Below are positions 31,680-45,304 of a stretch of DNA of 64,000 nt, one piece after another (within the stretch, counting starts at the first letter, position 1; every line of letters starts with the position of its first letter). This stretch comes from Rubrivivax gelatinosus IL144 (GTDB taxonomy: Bacteria > Pseudomonadota > Gammaproteobacteria > Burkholderiales > Burkholderiaceae_C), in the NCBI RefSeq assembly GCF_000284255.1, contig NC_017075.1, forward strand, positions 2,542,001 through 2,606,000. Reading direction: 5' to 3'. The notes beneath the pieces are model-generated. The model searched no databases, was not told where the DNA came from, and saw only the letters and a program-made list of their open reading frames with translations. Both the position numbers and the translations under genes were made by a program.

Positions 31680-33457
31680 GCCTGCGCGAGCACCTGGACG
31701 TCCTGCTGCACGACTGGCTGGACGTCGACACGCTGTTCACCCGCGAACGCCACGCCGAGCACTCGCGCGAGACCGTCGGCGCGGTGCTCGACCTGGCCGA
31801 GCGCATCGCCGCCGAACGGTTCGCGCCGGCCAACCGCCGCGCCGACGTCGAGGAGCCGCGTTTCGACGGCGAACGGGTGCACCTGCCCGAGAGCACCCGC
31901 GCCGCGGTCGCGGCCTACGTCGAATCCGGGCTGCTGGCGGCCTCGCAGGACGCCGAGTTCGGCGGCCTGCAACTGCCTTGTGTCGCCGAGATGGCGGCCA
32001 ACGCCTTCTTCAGCCAGGCCAGCGTGGCGATCGCCGGCTACGCGATGCTGACCACCGGCAACGCCAACCTGATCGCCGCGCACGGCACGCCGGCGCAGCG
32101 CGAGACCTTCGCGCGCCGGCTGTTCGCCGGCGAGTGGTTCGGCACGATGTGCCTCAGCGAGCCGCAGGCCGGCTCGTCGCTGTCGGACGTCGCGACCCGC
32201 GCCGAGCCCGACGGCCCCGGCCACGAAGCCGATGCGCTGGGCCCACGCTACCGGCTGCGCGGCCACAAGATGTGGATCTCCGGCGGCGAGCACGAGCTGG
32301 CGGCCAACATCGTGCACCTGGTGCTGGCCAAGATCCCCGACGAAACCGGCCGCCTGCCGCCGGGCGTCAAAGGCCTGTCGCTGTTCATCTGCCCGAAGTT
32401 CCTGCCCGGGCCCGACGGCCGGCCGGGCCGGCGCAACGACGTCGCGCTCGCCGGGCTGAACCACAAGCTGGGCTACCGCGGCACGACGAACACGCTGCTG
32501 AACTTCGGCGAGCGCGACGGCGCCGTCGCCTGGCTCGTCGGCCGCCCCGGCGACGGCCTGCGCTGCATGTTCCACATGATGAACGAGGCGCGAATCGGCG
32601 TCGGCCTGGGCGCCGTGATGCTCGGCTGGGCGGGTTACGAGGCCAGCCTGGATTACGCACGCCAACGCCCCCAGGGCCGGCCGCTGGGCGCCAAGGACGC
32701 GGCGCAGCCGCAGGTGCCCATCCTGCGCCACGCCGACGTGCGGCGCATGCTGCTGGCGCAGAAGACTTATGTCGAAGGCGGGCTGGCGCTGTCGCTGTAC
32801 TGCGCCCGCCTCGTCGACGAAGCGCGCACCGGCACGCCCGAAGCCGCGGCCGACGCGCGCCGGCTGCTGGAGCTGCTGACGCCGATCGCCAAGAGCTGGC
32901 CCAGCGAGTGGTGCCTGGAGGCCAACTCGCTGGCCATCCAGGTGCTGGGCGGCTGCGGCTACACACGCGACTTCCCGGTCGAGCAGTACTGGCGCGACAA
33001 CCGCCTGAACATGATCCACGAAGGCACGCACGGCATCCAGGCGCTGGACCTGCTGGGCCGCAAGGTGCTGGCCGACGGCGGCGCGGCGCTGAAGCTGCTG
33101 GCGACCCGGATCGACACCACGGCGCAGCGTGCCGGTCAGGTCGCCGGCCTGGCCGAAGCCGGCGTCGCGCTGGCCGGGGCCTTGCAGCGCCTGGGAGCGG
33201 CCACGCGTTCGGCCTGGGCCACCGGCGACGCCGAGGCGGCGACGGCCAACGCGACGCCTTATCTGCAGGCCTTCGGCCACGTCGTCGTCGCCTGGCTGTG
33301 GCTGGATCTGGCGCTGGCGACGGGTGCTTCGCGGCCGGGCACACTGGCGGCCACGCGCTACTTCTACGCCTACGAGCTGCCCAAGATCGACGCCTGGCTG
33401 GCGCCGGTGGCGCGGCGCGAGGCGCTGGTGCGCGAACTGGACGATTCCTGTTTTTGA
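31676..33457 (+). CDS. Acyl-CoA dehydrogenase (large, DmdC-like subgroup)
   Basis: A 593-aa flavoenzyme introducing the C2-C3 double bond of acyl-CoAs. N-, middle and C-domains are visible ([50 protein letters not shown] with the base Glu in IHEGT). A C-terminal extension of about 120 aa is typical of this subgroup. It starts with GTG inside the thiolase stop (GTGA). The overlap and lack of a separate ribosome site argue for translational coupling. Confidence 0.92.
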
Positions 33458-33471
33458 CCGAGGACCGAACG

Positions 33472-33762
33472 ATGGCTGTACGACACCTGGTGATGTGGAC
33501 CCTGAAGGACAAGGCCGACGCGCCGCGCTTCAAGGCCGAACTCGACTCCTGCGCGGCGCTGGTGCCGGGCATGCTGCACTTCCGCGCCGCGATCGCCGAA
33601 CCCGGCTGCGAGGCCAATGTCGACGTGCTGCTCGACTCGACCTTCGCCGACGCCGCCGCGCTGGACGCCTACCAGAACCACCCGCATCACCAGGCGGTGT
33701 CCAAGCTGCTGGGCACGCTGCGCCAGACGCGCCACGTGCTGGACTACACGACGGAGGGCTGA
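33472..33762 (+). CDS. Dabb-domain (stress-responsive A/B barrel) protein
   Basis: A 96-aa dimeric alpha-beta barrel protein (MAVRHLVMWTLKDKAD...FADAAALDAYQNHPHHQAV). The HP(x)H segment is typical of the family. Function is not established; in catabolic operons such proteins often act as small auxiliary enzymes. It shares one base with the downstream SDR start (TGATG). Confidence 0.85.
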   Translation: MAVRHLVMWTLKDKADAPRFKAELDSCAALVPGMLHFRAAIAEPGCEANVDVLLDSTFADAAALDAYQNHPHHQAVSKLLGTLRQTRHVLDYTTEG

Positions 33763-34550
33763 TGAGCACGCCGGTGATGGACCTCTTCCGCCTGGACGGG
33801 CGTGTCGCGCTCGTCACCGGCGGCTCGCGCGGCCTGGGGCTGCAGATCGCCGAGGCGCTGGGCGAAGCCGGCGCCAAAGTCATGCTGACCTCGCGCAAGG
33901 CGGCCGACCTTGAGCAGGCCGTCGCCCACCTCGCCGAACGTGGCGTCGACGCCCGCTGGGTCGCCGGCGACGCCAGCCGGCCCGAGGACGTGCAGCGCAT
34001 CGTCGACGAGACGCTGCAGCGCCTGGGGCCGATCGACATCCTCGTCAACAACGCCGGCGCCACCTGGGGCGCGCCGGCCGAGGACCACCCGCTGGACGCC
34101 TGGGACAAGGTCATGGACCTCAACGTGCGCAGCCTGTTCCTGTTCTCGCAGGCGGTGGCGCGCGCCAGCATGATCCCGCGCCGTTCGGGGCGCATCGTCA
34201 ACGTCGCGTCGATTGCAGGGCTGGCCGGCAGCCTGAACATGCAGTTCATCGCCTACGGCACCAGCAAGGGCGCGGTGGTGAACTTCACGCGCACGCTGGC
34301 CGGCGAATGGGGCCGCCACGGCATCAACGTCAACGCGCTGGCGCCGGGTTTCTTCCCGAGCAAGATGACACGCGGCACGCTGGAAGCGGTGGGCGAACAG
34401 CGCCTGGCCGCCGCCGCGCCGCTGGGCCGCATCGGCGACGACGACGATCTCAAAGGCGCCGCGCTGCTGCTGTGCAGCCCGGCGGGCAAACACATCACCG
34501 GCCAGGTGCTGGCGGTGGACGGCGGTGTCAGCGCCGTGCACGCTGGCTAG
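33762..34550 (+). CDS. Short-chain dehydrogenase/reductase (gluconate 5-dehydrogenase-like)
   Basis: A 262-aa SDR. Cofactor motif TGGSRGLG (about 19-26), NNAG, catalytic Ser (NVASIAG) and YxxxK (YGTSK), C-terminal tail VDGGVSAVHAG. The context of fatty-acid genes suggests a hydroxyacyl or keto substrate rather than a sugar, but this is inference. Confidence 0.9.
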   Translation: MSTPVMDLFRLDGRVALVTGGSRGLGLQIAEALGEAGAKVMLTSRKAADLEQAVAHLAERGVDARWVAGDASRPEDVQRIVDETLQRLGPIDILVNNAGATWGAPAEDHPLDAWDKVMDLNVRSLFLFSQAVARASMIPRRSGRIVNVASIAGLAGSLNMQFIAYGTSKGAVVNFTRTLAGEWGRHGINVNALAPGFFPSKMTRGTLEAVGEQRLAAAAPLGRIGDDDDLKGAALLLCSPAGKHITGQVLAVDGGVSAVHAG

Positions 34551-34566
34551 GGCTCCAGGAGACGAC

Positions 34567-35577
34567 ATGAACAACCAGCAGATCGTGCTGGCCTCGCGAC
34601 CGCAAGGCGAAGCGACGGCCGCCAACTTCCGCCTCGTCGAGGCGCCGCTGCCGGCGCTGGCCGAGGGCCAGGTGCTCGTGCGCCACCACTACCTGAGCCT
34701 GGACCCGTACATGCGCGGCCGCATGAACGACTCCAAGAGCTACGCCGCACCGCAACCGCTGGGCGAGGTGATGATCGGCGGCACGGTCGGCGAGGTCGTC
34801 GACTCGCGTCACCCGGGCTACGCCGCCGGCGACGCCGTCGTCGGCATGGGCGGCTGGCAGCTTTATTCGGTGGTCGACGGCGGCGCGGCCGGCATGCTGC
34901 GCAAGGTCGACACGCGGCTGCCGCTGTCGGCCTACCTGGGCGCCGTCGGCATGCCGGGCGTCACCGCCTGGTACGGGCTGGTGCGCATCATCGCGCCCCA
35001 GGCCGGGCAGACGGTGGTCGTCAGCGCGGCCAGCGGCGCCGTCGGCAGCGTCGTCGGCCAGCTCGCCAAGGCGCGCGGCTGCCGCGTCGTCGGGTATGCC
35101 GGCGGAGCGGCCAAATGCGCCTACGTCGTCGACGAACTGGGTTTCGACGCCTGCATCGACTACCGCGAACACGCCGACGCACGATCGCTGGCACGCGCGC
35201 TGCGCGACGCCGCACCCGACGGTGTCGACGGCTGCTTCGAGAACGTCGGCGGCGCGGTGATGGACGCGACCATGCTGCGCATGAACGCCTTCGGCCGCAT
35301 CGCGCTGTGCGGGATGATCGCCGGCTACGACGGCCAGCCGATCCCGATGAGCTGGCCGCAGCTGATCCTGCAGTCGCGGCTGACGGTGCAGGGTTTCATC
35401 GTCAGCGAGCACATGGGCGACTGGCCCGAGGCGCTGCGCGAGCTGGCGGCGGGTGTGGCCGGCGGCACGATCAAGTACCGCGAGAGCGTCGCCGAAGGCC
35501 TCGCTGCCGCGCCCGAGGCCTTTCTCGGCATGCTCAAGGGCCGCAACTTCGGCAAACAACTGGTGAAACTCGTTTGA
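34567..35577 (+). CDS. MDR-family NADP-dependent oxidoreductase (CurA/YncB-like)
   Basis: A 336-aa zinc-free medium-chain reductase. It has the family opening YLSLDPYMRGRMND, the nucleotide-binding SAASGAVGSVVGQLAK and the motif FENVGGAVMDA. Related enzymes reduce the C=C bond of enones such as curcumin or prostaglandin analogues. It stands in the acyl-CoA operon. Confidence 0.9.
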   Translation: MNNQQIVLASRPQGEATAANFRLVEAPLPALAEGQVLVRHHYLSLDPYMRGRMNDSKSYAAPQPLGEVMIGGTVGEVVDSRHPGYAAGDAVVGMGGWQLYSVVDGGAAGMLRKVDTRLPLSAYLGAVGMPGVTAWYGLVRIIAPQAGQTVVVSAASGAVGSVVGQLAKARGCRVVGYAGGAAKCAYVVDELGFDACIDYREHADARSLARALRDAAPDGVDGCFENVGGAVMDATMLRMNAFGRIALCGMIAGYDGQPIPMSWPQLILQSRLTVQGFIVSEHMGDWPEALRELAAGVAGGTIKYRESVAEGLAAAPEAFLGMLKGRNFGKQLVKLV

Positions 35578-36026
35578 TCCACTGGCACTGGCTGCGCTGG
35601 CACGACCTGCGCCTGGACGACCTCTACGACGCGCTGGCGCTGCGCTGCCGCGTCTTCATCCTCGAACAAGGGCCGTACCTGGACCCCGATGGCGTCGACC
35701 GGCACTGCTGGCATCTGCTCGGCCGTGACGAGGCCGGCGTGCTGCAGGCTTATCTGCGGGTCGTCGACCCGGGGCTGAAGTACGCCGAGCCCTCGATCGG
35801 CCGCGTCATCAGCTCGCCCGAGCGCCGCGGCACCGGGCTGGGCCGCGCGCTGGTCGCCGAAGGCGTTGAGCGAACCCTGGCGGCGTGGCCGGGCCAGGGC
35901 ATCCGCATCAGCGCCCAGGCGCACCTCGATCGTTTCTACGCCGGCTTCGGCTTCGAGCCGGTCGGCGAGCCTTATCTCGAAGACGACATCCCCCACCTCG
36001 AAATGCGGCTGAGGAGCTCCCGATGA
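35574..36026 (+). CDS. GNAT-family N-acetyltransferase, ElaA-like
   Basis: A 150-aa acetyltransferase with the ElaA pattern ALRCRVFILEQGPYLDPDGVDRHCWHLLG and the acetyl-CoA loop SSPERRGTGLGRALV. No ATG or GTG is available; the start is a TTG overlapping the upstream stop (TTGA). The 3' end overlaps the next gene by four bases (ATGA). Substrate unknown. Confidence 0.85.
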   Translation: MIHWHWLRWHDLRLDDLYDALALRCRVFILEQGPYLDPDGVDRHCWHLLGRDEAGVLQAYLRVVDPGLKYAEPSIGRVISSPERRGTGLGRALVAEGVERTLAAWPGQGIRISAQAHLDRFYAGFGFEPVGEPYLEDDIPHLEMRLRSSR

Positions 36027-36934
36027 ACACCGACTGGCAGGGCCGCGTCGCGGTCATCACCGGCGCCGCGAGCGGCTTCGGCCTGGAGACCGCGCGCATC
36101 GCCGCGGCCCGTGGCATGAAGATCGTCGCCGCCGACCTGCAGCCCGCCGCGCTGGAGGCCGCGGCCGAGGAGTTGCGCGGGCGCGGCGCCGAGGTGCTGC
36201 CGTTCCGGCTCGACGTCGCCAAGGCGGCCGAGGTCGAGGCGCTGGCGGCGGCCACCTTCGAGCGTTTCGGCACGCCGCACTTCGTCTTCAACAACGCCGG
36301 CGTCGGCGCCGGCGGGCTGATCTGGGAACAGTCGGCCAAGGACTGGGAGTGGGTGCTGGGCGTCAACCTGATGGGCGTCGCGCACGGCGTGCGGGTCTTC
36401 GTGCCGGCGATGCTGGCGGCGGCCCAGGCCGACCCCGGCTACCGCGGCCACGTCGTCAACACGGCCAGCATGGCCGGCCTCGTCAACATGCCCAACATGG
36501 GCGTCTACAACGTCAGCAAACACGCCGTAGTCGCGCTCAGCGAGACGCTCTATCAGGACCTGTCGCTGGTCGCCGAACACGTGCACGCCCACGTGCTGTG
36601 CCCGTTCTTCGTGCCCACCGGCATCCACGAGAGCGGCCGCCACCGGCCCGCCGAGCTGGCCGCCGACGGCCGGCCGACCCGCAGCCAGATGGTCGCCCAG
36701 GCGATGATGGAAAAGGCCGTCACCGGCGGCAAGGTCAGCGCTGCCGACGTCGCGCAGTGGGTCTTCGACGCGATGGACGAGAACCGCTTCTACGTCTTCA
36801 GCCACCCGCAGACGCTGGGCTCGGTGCGCCAGCGCATGGAAAACCTCGTCGCCGGCCGCAACCCCAGCGACGCCTTCGCCGACCGGCCCCAGGTCGGCGA
36901 GCAGTTGCGCGCGGCGCTGCGCGGCCGCGGCTGA
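36023..36934 (+). CDS. Short-chain dehydrogenase/reductase
   Basis: A 303-aa [11 protein letters not shown] cofactor motif, NNAG, catalytic Ser in NTASMAG and YNVSK. Length and C-terminal extension ([31 protein letters not shown]) match a subgroup often annotated as SDR in lipid catabolism operons. Last gene of the cluster; the FMN riboswitch begins 42 nt after its stop. Confidence 0.9.
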   Translation: MNTDWQGRVAVITGAASGFGLETARIAAARGMKIVAADLQPAALEAAAEELRGRGAEVLPFRLDVAKAAEVEALAAATFERFGTPHFVFNNAGVGAGGLIWEQSAKDWEWVLGVNLMGVAHGVRVFVPAMLAAAQADPGYRGHVVNTASMAGLVNMPNMGVYNVSKHAVVALSETLYQDLSLVAEHVHAHVLCPFFVPTGIHESGRHRPAELAADGRPTRSQMVAQAMMEKAVTGGKVSAADVAQWVFDAMDENRFYVFSHPQTLGSVRQRMENLVAGRNPSDAFADRPQVGEQLRAALRGRG

Positions 36935-36976
36935 GCGCCAGCGGTTACAGTCCTGGCGCCGGCATGGTGCCGGCAC

Positions 36977-37117
36977 ACGTCTTCAGGGCGGGGTGGAACT
37001 CCCCACCGGCGGTAGGCGGCTTCGGCCGCGAGCCCGCGAGCGCCCGGCGCGAGCCGGGGTCAGCAGATCTGGTGCGAAGCCAGGGCCGACGGTCACAGTC
37101 CGGATGAAAGAAGACGT
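36977..37117 (+). ncRNA. FMN riboswitch (RFN element)
   Basis: The conserved RFN blocks appear in order: CTTCAGGGCGGGGTG, AACTCCCCACCGGCGGTA, AGCCCGCGAGC, GTCAGCAGATCTGGTG, CCAGGGCCGACGGTCACAGT and CCGGATGAAAGAAG. ACGTCTTC (36977-36984) pairs with GAAGACGT (37110-37117) to close P1. It senses flavin mononucleotide and controls ribB, about 95 nt downstream. The intervening sequence shows no T-tract terminator, so control of translation is likelier. Confidence 0.95.
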
Positions 37118-37211
37118 GCCGCTTCGCCGCGCCCGGCTCCGGCTGGTCGCGGCGTGGCGGCGCGCATGCGTCCCTGGAACGTCTCCGTCCCACTCGAAGG
37201 AGCGTCTCCAC

Positions 37212-37874
37212 ATGAATCCAACTCTCCACACCCCGGCGCTGGCCGGTTCAACTGCCACCTTGCGCCAGCGGCTCGAAGCCGCCGCAGCGGCGATGCGCGC
37301 CGGACGCCCGGTGCTGCTCGTCGACGACGACGACCGCGAGAACGAGGCCGACCTGATCGTCGCCGCCGAGCACTTGAGCGAAGCGACGATGGCGATGCTG
37401 ATCCGCGAAGGCAGCGGCATCGTCTGCCTTTGCCTGCCGCCCGACGCCATCGAGCGGCTGCGCCTGGCGCCGATGGTCGTGCACAACGGCAGCCGCCACC
37501 GCACCGCCTTCACCGTGTCGATCGAGGCGCGTGAAGGTGTGACCACCGGCGTCAGCGCCGCCGACCGGCTGACGACGGTGCGCGCCGCCACCGGCCCGGG
37601 CGCCTGTGCCGAGGCGCTGGTCAGCCCCGGCCACGTCTTTCCGCTGCGCGCCGAAGCCGGCGGCGTGCTGCAGCGCCGCGGCCATACCGAAGGCGCGATC
37701 GAACTCTGCGACCTGGCCGGCCTGCGACGCGCCGCGGTGCTTTGCGAGCTGATGAACCCCGACGGCAGCATGGCGCGAGGCGCCCAGATCGAGGCTTTCG
37801 CCGCGGCCCACGGTCTGCCGACGCTGTCCATCGAGGACCTCGTGCAGTGGCGACAGGGGAGGGCCGATGGCTGA
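37212..37874 (+). CDS. ribB: 3,4-dihydroxy-2-butanone-4-phosphate synthase RibB
   Basis: A 220-aa enzyme converting ribulose 5-phosphate into the four-carbon precursor of riboflavin. Metal-site motif [18 protein letters not shown], and [16 protein letters not shown] with the catalytic His and Glu. It is stand-alone, not fused to RibA. A strong AAGGAG (37197-37202) precedes the ATG, which may be the sequestered ribosome site of the upstream FMN riboswitch. It overlaps the next gene by eight bases. Confidence 0.95.
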   Translation: MNPTLHTPALAGSTATLRQRLEAAAAAMRAGRPVLLVDDDDRENEADLIVAAEHLSEATMAMLIREGSGIVCLCLPPDAIERLRLAPMVVHNGSRHRTAFTVSIEAREGVTTGVSAADRLTTVRAATGPGACAEALVSPGHVFPLRAEAGGVLQRRGHTEGAIELCDLAGLRRAAVLCELMNPDGSMARGAQIEAFAAAHGLPTLSIEDLVQWRQGRADG

Positions 37875-39078
37875 TCGCCTGGTCGTCGTCATCGGTGCCG
37901 GCCCGGCCGGGTTGATGGCCGCCGAACGCCTGGCCGCCGCCGGGCACCGCGTCGAGGTCTTCGACGCGATGCCCTCGGCGGGGCGCAAGTTCCTGCTCGC
38001 CGGCAAGGGCGGGCTGAACCTGACGCACTCCGAGCCCTTCGAGCGTTTCGTCGCGCGCTACGGCGCGGCGGCCGGCTGGATGGCGCCGCGGCTGCAGGCT
38101 TTCGGCGCCGACGCGCTGCGCGCCTGGGCCGCCGAACTCGGCGTGTCGACCTTCGTCGGCACCTCGGGCCGCGTCTTCCCGGCGGAGATGAAAGCTGCGC
38201 CGCTGCTGCGCGCCTGGCTGCACCGGCTGCGTGCGGCCGGTGTCGTCTTCCAGATGCGCCACCGCTGGACCGGCTGGACCGAGGACGGCGCGCTGGCCTT
38301 CGACGGCCCGGCCGGCCTGGTGACACGCCGTCCCGACGCGACGCTGCTCGCGCTGGGTGGCGCCAGCTGGCCGCGCCTGGGCAGCGACGGCGCCTGGTGG
38401 CCCTGGCTGGCGGCGCGTGGCGTCGAACTGGCGCCGCTGGCGCCGGCCAACTGCGGCTTCGACGTCGCCTGGAGCGAGTTCCTGCGCACGCGCCACGCCG
38501 GCGAGCCGCTGAAGTCGGTGGCCATCGCCTTCGGCGGCGACCGCCGTCCGGGCGAGTTCGTGCTGACCGAGACCGGCGTCGAGGGCAGCCTGGTCTATGC
38601 CTTCTCGGCGGCGCTGCGCGATGCGATCGCACGCGACGGGCGGGCGGTCTTCGAGCTCGACCTGCTGCCGGCGCGGCCGCTGGACTGGGTGCGGCGCGAA
38701 CTCGCGCACCCGCGGGGCAGCCGCTCGCTGGCCTCGCACCTGAAGTCGCGGCTGAACCTGGGTGGCGTGAAGACCACGCTGCTCTGGGAGCTGGTGCCCA
38801 AGGCCGAGCAGCACGACGTCGACAAGCTGGCCGCGGCGATCAAGGCGCTGCCGGTGCCGGTTACGGCCCCGCGGCCGATCGCCGAGGCGATCAGCAGCGC
38901 CGGCGGCGTGCGCCTGGACGCCGTCGACGAGGGCCTGATGCTCAACGCGCTGCCGGGCGTCTTCGTCGCCGGCGAGATGCTCGACTGGGAGGCGCCGACC
39001 GGCGGTTATCTGCTGACCGGCTGCTTCTCGACCGGGCTCGCCGCGGGTGACGGCGCCGCACGCTGGCTGTCCCGCTGA
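37867..39078 (+). CDS. HI0933/BaiN-like FAD-dependent oxidoreductase
   Basis: A 403-aa flavoprotein of the TIGR03862 type. N-terminal FAD motif [19 protein letters not shown], then the family marker [19 protein letters not shown], and a C-terminal [22 protein letters not shown]. The substrate is unknown for this family. Overlap with ribB means it is co-expressed under FMN control, fitting a flavin-dependent enzyme. Confidence 0.88.
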   Translation: MADRLVVVIGAGPAGLMAAERLAAAGHRVEVFDAMPSAGRKFLLAGKGGLNLTHSEPFERFVARYGAAAGWMAPRLQAFGADALRAWAAELGVSTFVGTSGRVFPAEMKAAPLLRAWLHRLRAAGVVFQMRHRWTGWTEDGALAFDGPAGLVTRRPDATLLALGGASWPRLGSDGAWWPWLAARGVELAPLAPANCGFDVAWSEFLRTRHAGEPLKSVAIAFGGDRRPGEFVLTETGVEGSLVYAFSAALRDAIARDGRAVFELDLLPARPLDWVRRELAHPRGSRSLASHLKSRLNLGGVKTTLLWELVPKAEQHDVDKLAAAIKALPVPVTAPRPIAEAISSAGGVRLDAVDEGLMLNALPGVFVAGEMLDWEAPTGGYLLTGCFSTGLAAGDGAARWLSR

Positions 39079-39158
39079 GCGGCCGCACCGGCCGTGGGCG
39101 CACCCGAGTGGCGCCCGCGGCCGGCCTTTAAACTGCGCGCCTTTCGCATATCCGGACT

Positions 39159-41504
<2,346 letters not shown>

Positions 41505-43662
41505 CTTTCCTGGCCCTCGGCGCGCTGGACGGCGTCCAGCGCGCGGCGGCGGATGTCGTCGTCGATGCGCGCCGCCGGGCGGTAGCTGGCGTCGAAACGC
41601 ACGGCCACCGGACTCGGTTCCAGCCGCACCTGCGGCACGCTGATCGGCGAGGAGCGCATCAGCGCGAAGATCTCGCGCTCGGCCTGCATCGCCGGCGACA
41701 GTTGCGGCGTGATGCCGGTCTGCGGCAGCGTCACGAACACCGCCAGCGCGGCCATGCCCGCGGCCATCACCGCGCGCGGCCGGCCCATGGCCGCGGCAGC
41801 GCCACGGGCGGCGCTGACCACCGGCGGCGGCACGAGGTCGGCGAAGCCGCGGTTCTCGGCGGCGCGCGCCACCGGGCGCGGCGGTTCGCGATCCTCCGGC
41901 GTCACCAGCAGGCCGGCGCGCCGCACCGCGCGGCCGATGGCCTCGCTGCCGGTCAGCACCGTGAACGGCACTGCCAGCAGCAGCGGCAGCACGAGCGGCG
42001 CCAGATGCCAGACGCCGATCTCGCCGCTGCGCTGGCCCAGCACCGCCAGCGCCAGCAGCGGCAGCGACATCAGGCCGATGCTGACCGCGGCGTCGCGCCA
42101 GGCGACCGTGCCGGCCTGCCGCGGCGGCGACTTCCATTCCAGCTTCAGCCCGGTCAGCGCGCCGATGACGAAAGTCGTGTGCGCGAGCATGCGCAGCGGC
42201 GCCTGCACCGCCGAGGCCAGCAGTTCCAGCACCGAGCTGACGACGAGCGCGGCGGTGCCGCCGAAGCGGCGCTGGTCGCGCGCAGCCAGCACCGCGACGA
42301 CGCCCAGCACGCGCGGCAGCAGCAGCAGCACCGCGGTCATCACCCACAGCGCGACGGCGCCTTCGTGGCTGGGCAGCGGCGCGTGCAGCAGCGTGCCGAG
42401 CACGACGAAGACCAGCCACAGCGGCGCGATCGCGTACGACAGCGCGCCGGTGACGAACATCGCGCGGTGCGCCGGGCGCCAGCCCGGTTCGGCCACCAGG
42501 CGGGCGTTCTGCAGATTGCCCTGGCACCAGCGGCGGTCACGCTGCAGCTCGGCCAGCAGGTTCGGCGGGTACTGCTCCCAGGAGCCGTCGAGCTGCGGCG
42601 CCAGCCAGACCTCGTAGCCGGCACGGCGCATCAGCGCCGCTTCGACGAAGTCGTGCGACAGGATCTCGCCGGCCAGTCCGCCGCGGCCCGGGATCGGCGC
42701 CAGCGCGCAGTGCGCCATGAAGGCCTCGACGCGAATGATCGCGTTGTGGCCCCAGTAGTGCGACTCGCCGAGCTGCCAGAAGGCCATGCCCAGCGCGAAC
42801 AGCCGCCCGGTGACGCGGGTGGCGAACTGCTGCAGCTGCGAGTGCAGCGTGTCCTGCGCACGCGCCGTCGGCAGCGACTGCACGATGCCGGCACGCGGGT
42901 TCTCTTCCATCAGCCGCACCATGTCGACGAGCGTACGGCCGCTCATCGTGCTGTCGGCGTCGAGCACGACCATGTAGCGGTACTGCGAGCCCCAGCGGCG
43001 GCAGAAGTCGGCGACGTTGCCGGCCTTGCGCTTGGTGCGCCGGCGGCGCCAGCGGTAGAAGACGCGCGCGCCGCCGTCGACCTCGCCGTCGCCCAGCATC
43101 GTGCGCAGCCGCTCCCAGGCTGCGACTTCGGCTTCGCGCAGCTTGGGGTTGGCGGTGTCCGACAGCACGTAGATGTCGAACAGCGACAGCGCCCCGGTGG
43201 CGGCGAGCGACTCGCAGGTCGCACGCAGGCCGCCGTAGACGGTGGCGATGTCCTCGTTGCAGATCGGCATGATCACCGCGGTACGCGCGCCGCGGTCGAT
43301 CGGGGCGTGCGGGCGCTTGAGCGTCAGCGCGTGCGGGTCGCCTCGCAGCATCACCCAGCCGCCCATCAGCGCGGTGACGAAGCCGATCGCCACCCAGGCG
43401 AAGAGCAGCGTCTGCAGCAAGGCCTGCGGCCACGGCGTGCCCTCGGGCGTCAGCGCCCAGGCGGCGACGGCGAAGGCCGCGACCAGCGCCAGCAGCAACC
43501 GGCGGCGCGCCATCGCGGCGGCCAGCCAGGGAGTGGCGCGCGGCCCGGCGCCGAAGCGCATGCCAGGCATCGCGGCGAACAGCAGGCCGCGGAGGAAACC
43601 GAACCAGGGGTGCGGCCGCATCGGCGAACGCACGACCGGCGGTGCGGTACGTAGATTGGTAT

Positions 43663-45207
43663 TCATTGGGGTGCGAGGGCGTAAGACCAGGTTTCGGACA
43701 GCGTGCGGTCGCCCAGGCGCAGGAACGCACGCAGCTCGAGGGCGCGGCCGGCATCGGCGCGCTCGACATCGATCGAGACACGCCAGCCGCCGCGCGCCGG
43801 ATTCGGATAAGCCACCGCGCGCAACGCGCGGGCGTTGTCATTGCCGCTGACGACCGCCTCGACCGCGGCGTCGGCGGGCAGTTCGGCCAGCGTCGGACCG
43901 TCGAAATCGAGGTGGAACTGCAGGCGCTGGGGCGGGATGGGCGTTTCGCGGTAACCGTGGCCCAGGCGTGTCTGCACGACACGGGCTCCGGGTGGCTGCG
44001 TCGCCGCGTCGGCCGCCCAGTGCATCCTCCAACCCAGGGCAATCGGCTGTCCCGGGGGCGGCACGTCGCGCGGCACCCAGTAGGCGGCGATGTTGTCGTG
44101 GGTCTCGTTGGGGGTGTGGAACTGCAGCAGTTCGACCCGGCCCGGCCCCCAGTCGCCCAGCGGTTCGATCCAGACGCTGGGGCGGCGCTCGTAGGCCGCT
44201 TCCAGGTCTTCGTAGCTCGTGAAGCTGCGGTCGCGCTGCTGCAGGCCGAAGCCGCGCGGCGACTTCAGGGCGAACGAGGTGACGAACGCGCTCTTCGGGT
44301 TGACCAGCGGGCGCCAGATCCATTCTCCATCGGCGGTGGCGATCTGCAGGCCGTCGGAGTCGTGCACCTCTGGGCGGTAGTCGTCGGCGACCGGCTGGTT
44401 CTCGCCGTGCAGGAACATGCTCGACAGGGGCGCGATGCCCAGCGTGGCGACCGGCGCACGCAGCCACAGCCGCGCCTGCACCTCGACGACGGTCGTCGGG
44501 CCGGGCTTGACGTCGAACCGGTAGGCGCCGGCGACCCGCGGGCCGTCGAGCAGGGCGTACAGACGCAGCGTCTGCGCGCCCGGGGCCGGGCGTTCGAGCC
44601 AGAAAGCGGTGAAGGCCGGGAACTCCTCGCCGTTGCCGCCGGCGGTGTCGACCGCCAGGCCCCGCGCCGAGACGCCGTAGCGCTGGCCGGCCCCCAGCGC
44701 ACGGAAGTAGCTCGCGCCGAGGAAGACGATCAGCTCGTCCATCACCTTGGGCGTGTTCAGCGCGTGGTGCACTCGCAGCCCGGCGATGCCGGAGACGACT
44801 TCGGACGGCGGCAGCACGCCCTCGTCGCTGAAGGCCGAGCGCGGGATCTCCAGCGGCCGGGCCTGGCCGTCGACGATCTCCATCAGCTTCAGCGGCCGCG
44901 TGAAGCCGCGGCCGACGTGGAAGAACTGCAGCTCGAACGGCGCCGCTTCGGCGCGCCACAAACCTTGGTCGGGACGGAAGCGGACCTTGCGGTAGTCGTC
45001 GTAGCTGAGCTGCGCCAGCGCCGGCGGCAGCGGCGCCGGCTCCTGGTAGGGCCGGCGCGCCAGCGCCTCGGCTTCGCGGGCCACGTCGTCGAGACCGAAG
45101 GCCTTCGAGGCCGCAGTGGCGGAGAAGGTCGAGAAGGCGACCACGAGGGTCGTCAAGGCACGCAGCAGGCCGCTGCGGCGCATCAGGGGCGTCGCATCAA
45201 TTCGCAT
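43663..45207 (-). CDS. opgG: Periplasmic glucan biosynthesis protein OpgG
   Basis: A 514-aa periplasmic protein needed for branching or release of osmoregulated glucans. Signal peptide MRRSGLLRALTTLVVAFSTFSATAA; mature start near SKAFGLDDVA. The conserved core YDDYRKVRFRPDQGLW and FQLQFFHVG-like segments are visible. ATG 45207 is preferred because AGG lies just upstream; ATG 45183 would start directly at the signal peptide. First gene of opgGH, divergent from a patatin-like gene. Confidence 0.93.
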   Translation of the reverse strand: MRIDATPLMRRSGLLRALTTLVVAFSTFSATAASKAFGLDDVAREAEALARRPYQEPAPLPPALAQLSYDDYRKVRFRPDQGLWRAEAAPFELQFFHVGRGFTRPLKLMEIVDGQARPLEIPRSAFSDEGVLPPSEVVSGIAGLRVHHALNTPKVMDELIVFLGASYFRALGAGQRYGVSARGLAVDTAGGNGEEFPAFTAFWLERPAPGAQTLRLYALLDGPRVAGAYRFDVKPGPTTVVEVQARLWLRAPVATLGIAPLSSMFLHGENQPVADDYRPEVHDSDGLQIATADGEWIWRPLVNPKSAFVTSFALKSPRGFGLQQRDRSFTSYEDLEAAYERRPSVWIEPLGDWGPGRVELLQFHTPNETHDNIAAYWVPRDVPPPGQPIALGWRMHWAADAATQPPGARVVQTRLGHGYRETPIPPQRLQFHLDFDGPTLAELPADAAVEAVVSGNDNARALRAVAYPNPARGGWRVSIDVERADAGRALELRAFLRLGDRTLSETWSYALAPQ

Positions 45208-45304
45208 TGCCTGGGAACATAGGGCCGCCGCGTTCGCGCGTCGCGGGGCAGGGGGGTATCGGGCAGTGAGCGTTGGCAACAAGACCTGGCCTAGCATCCC
45301 GGCC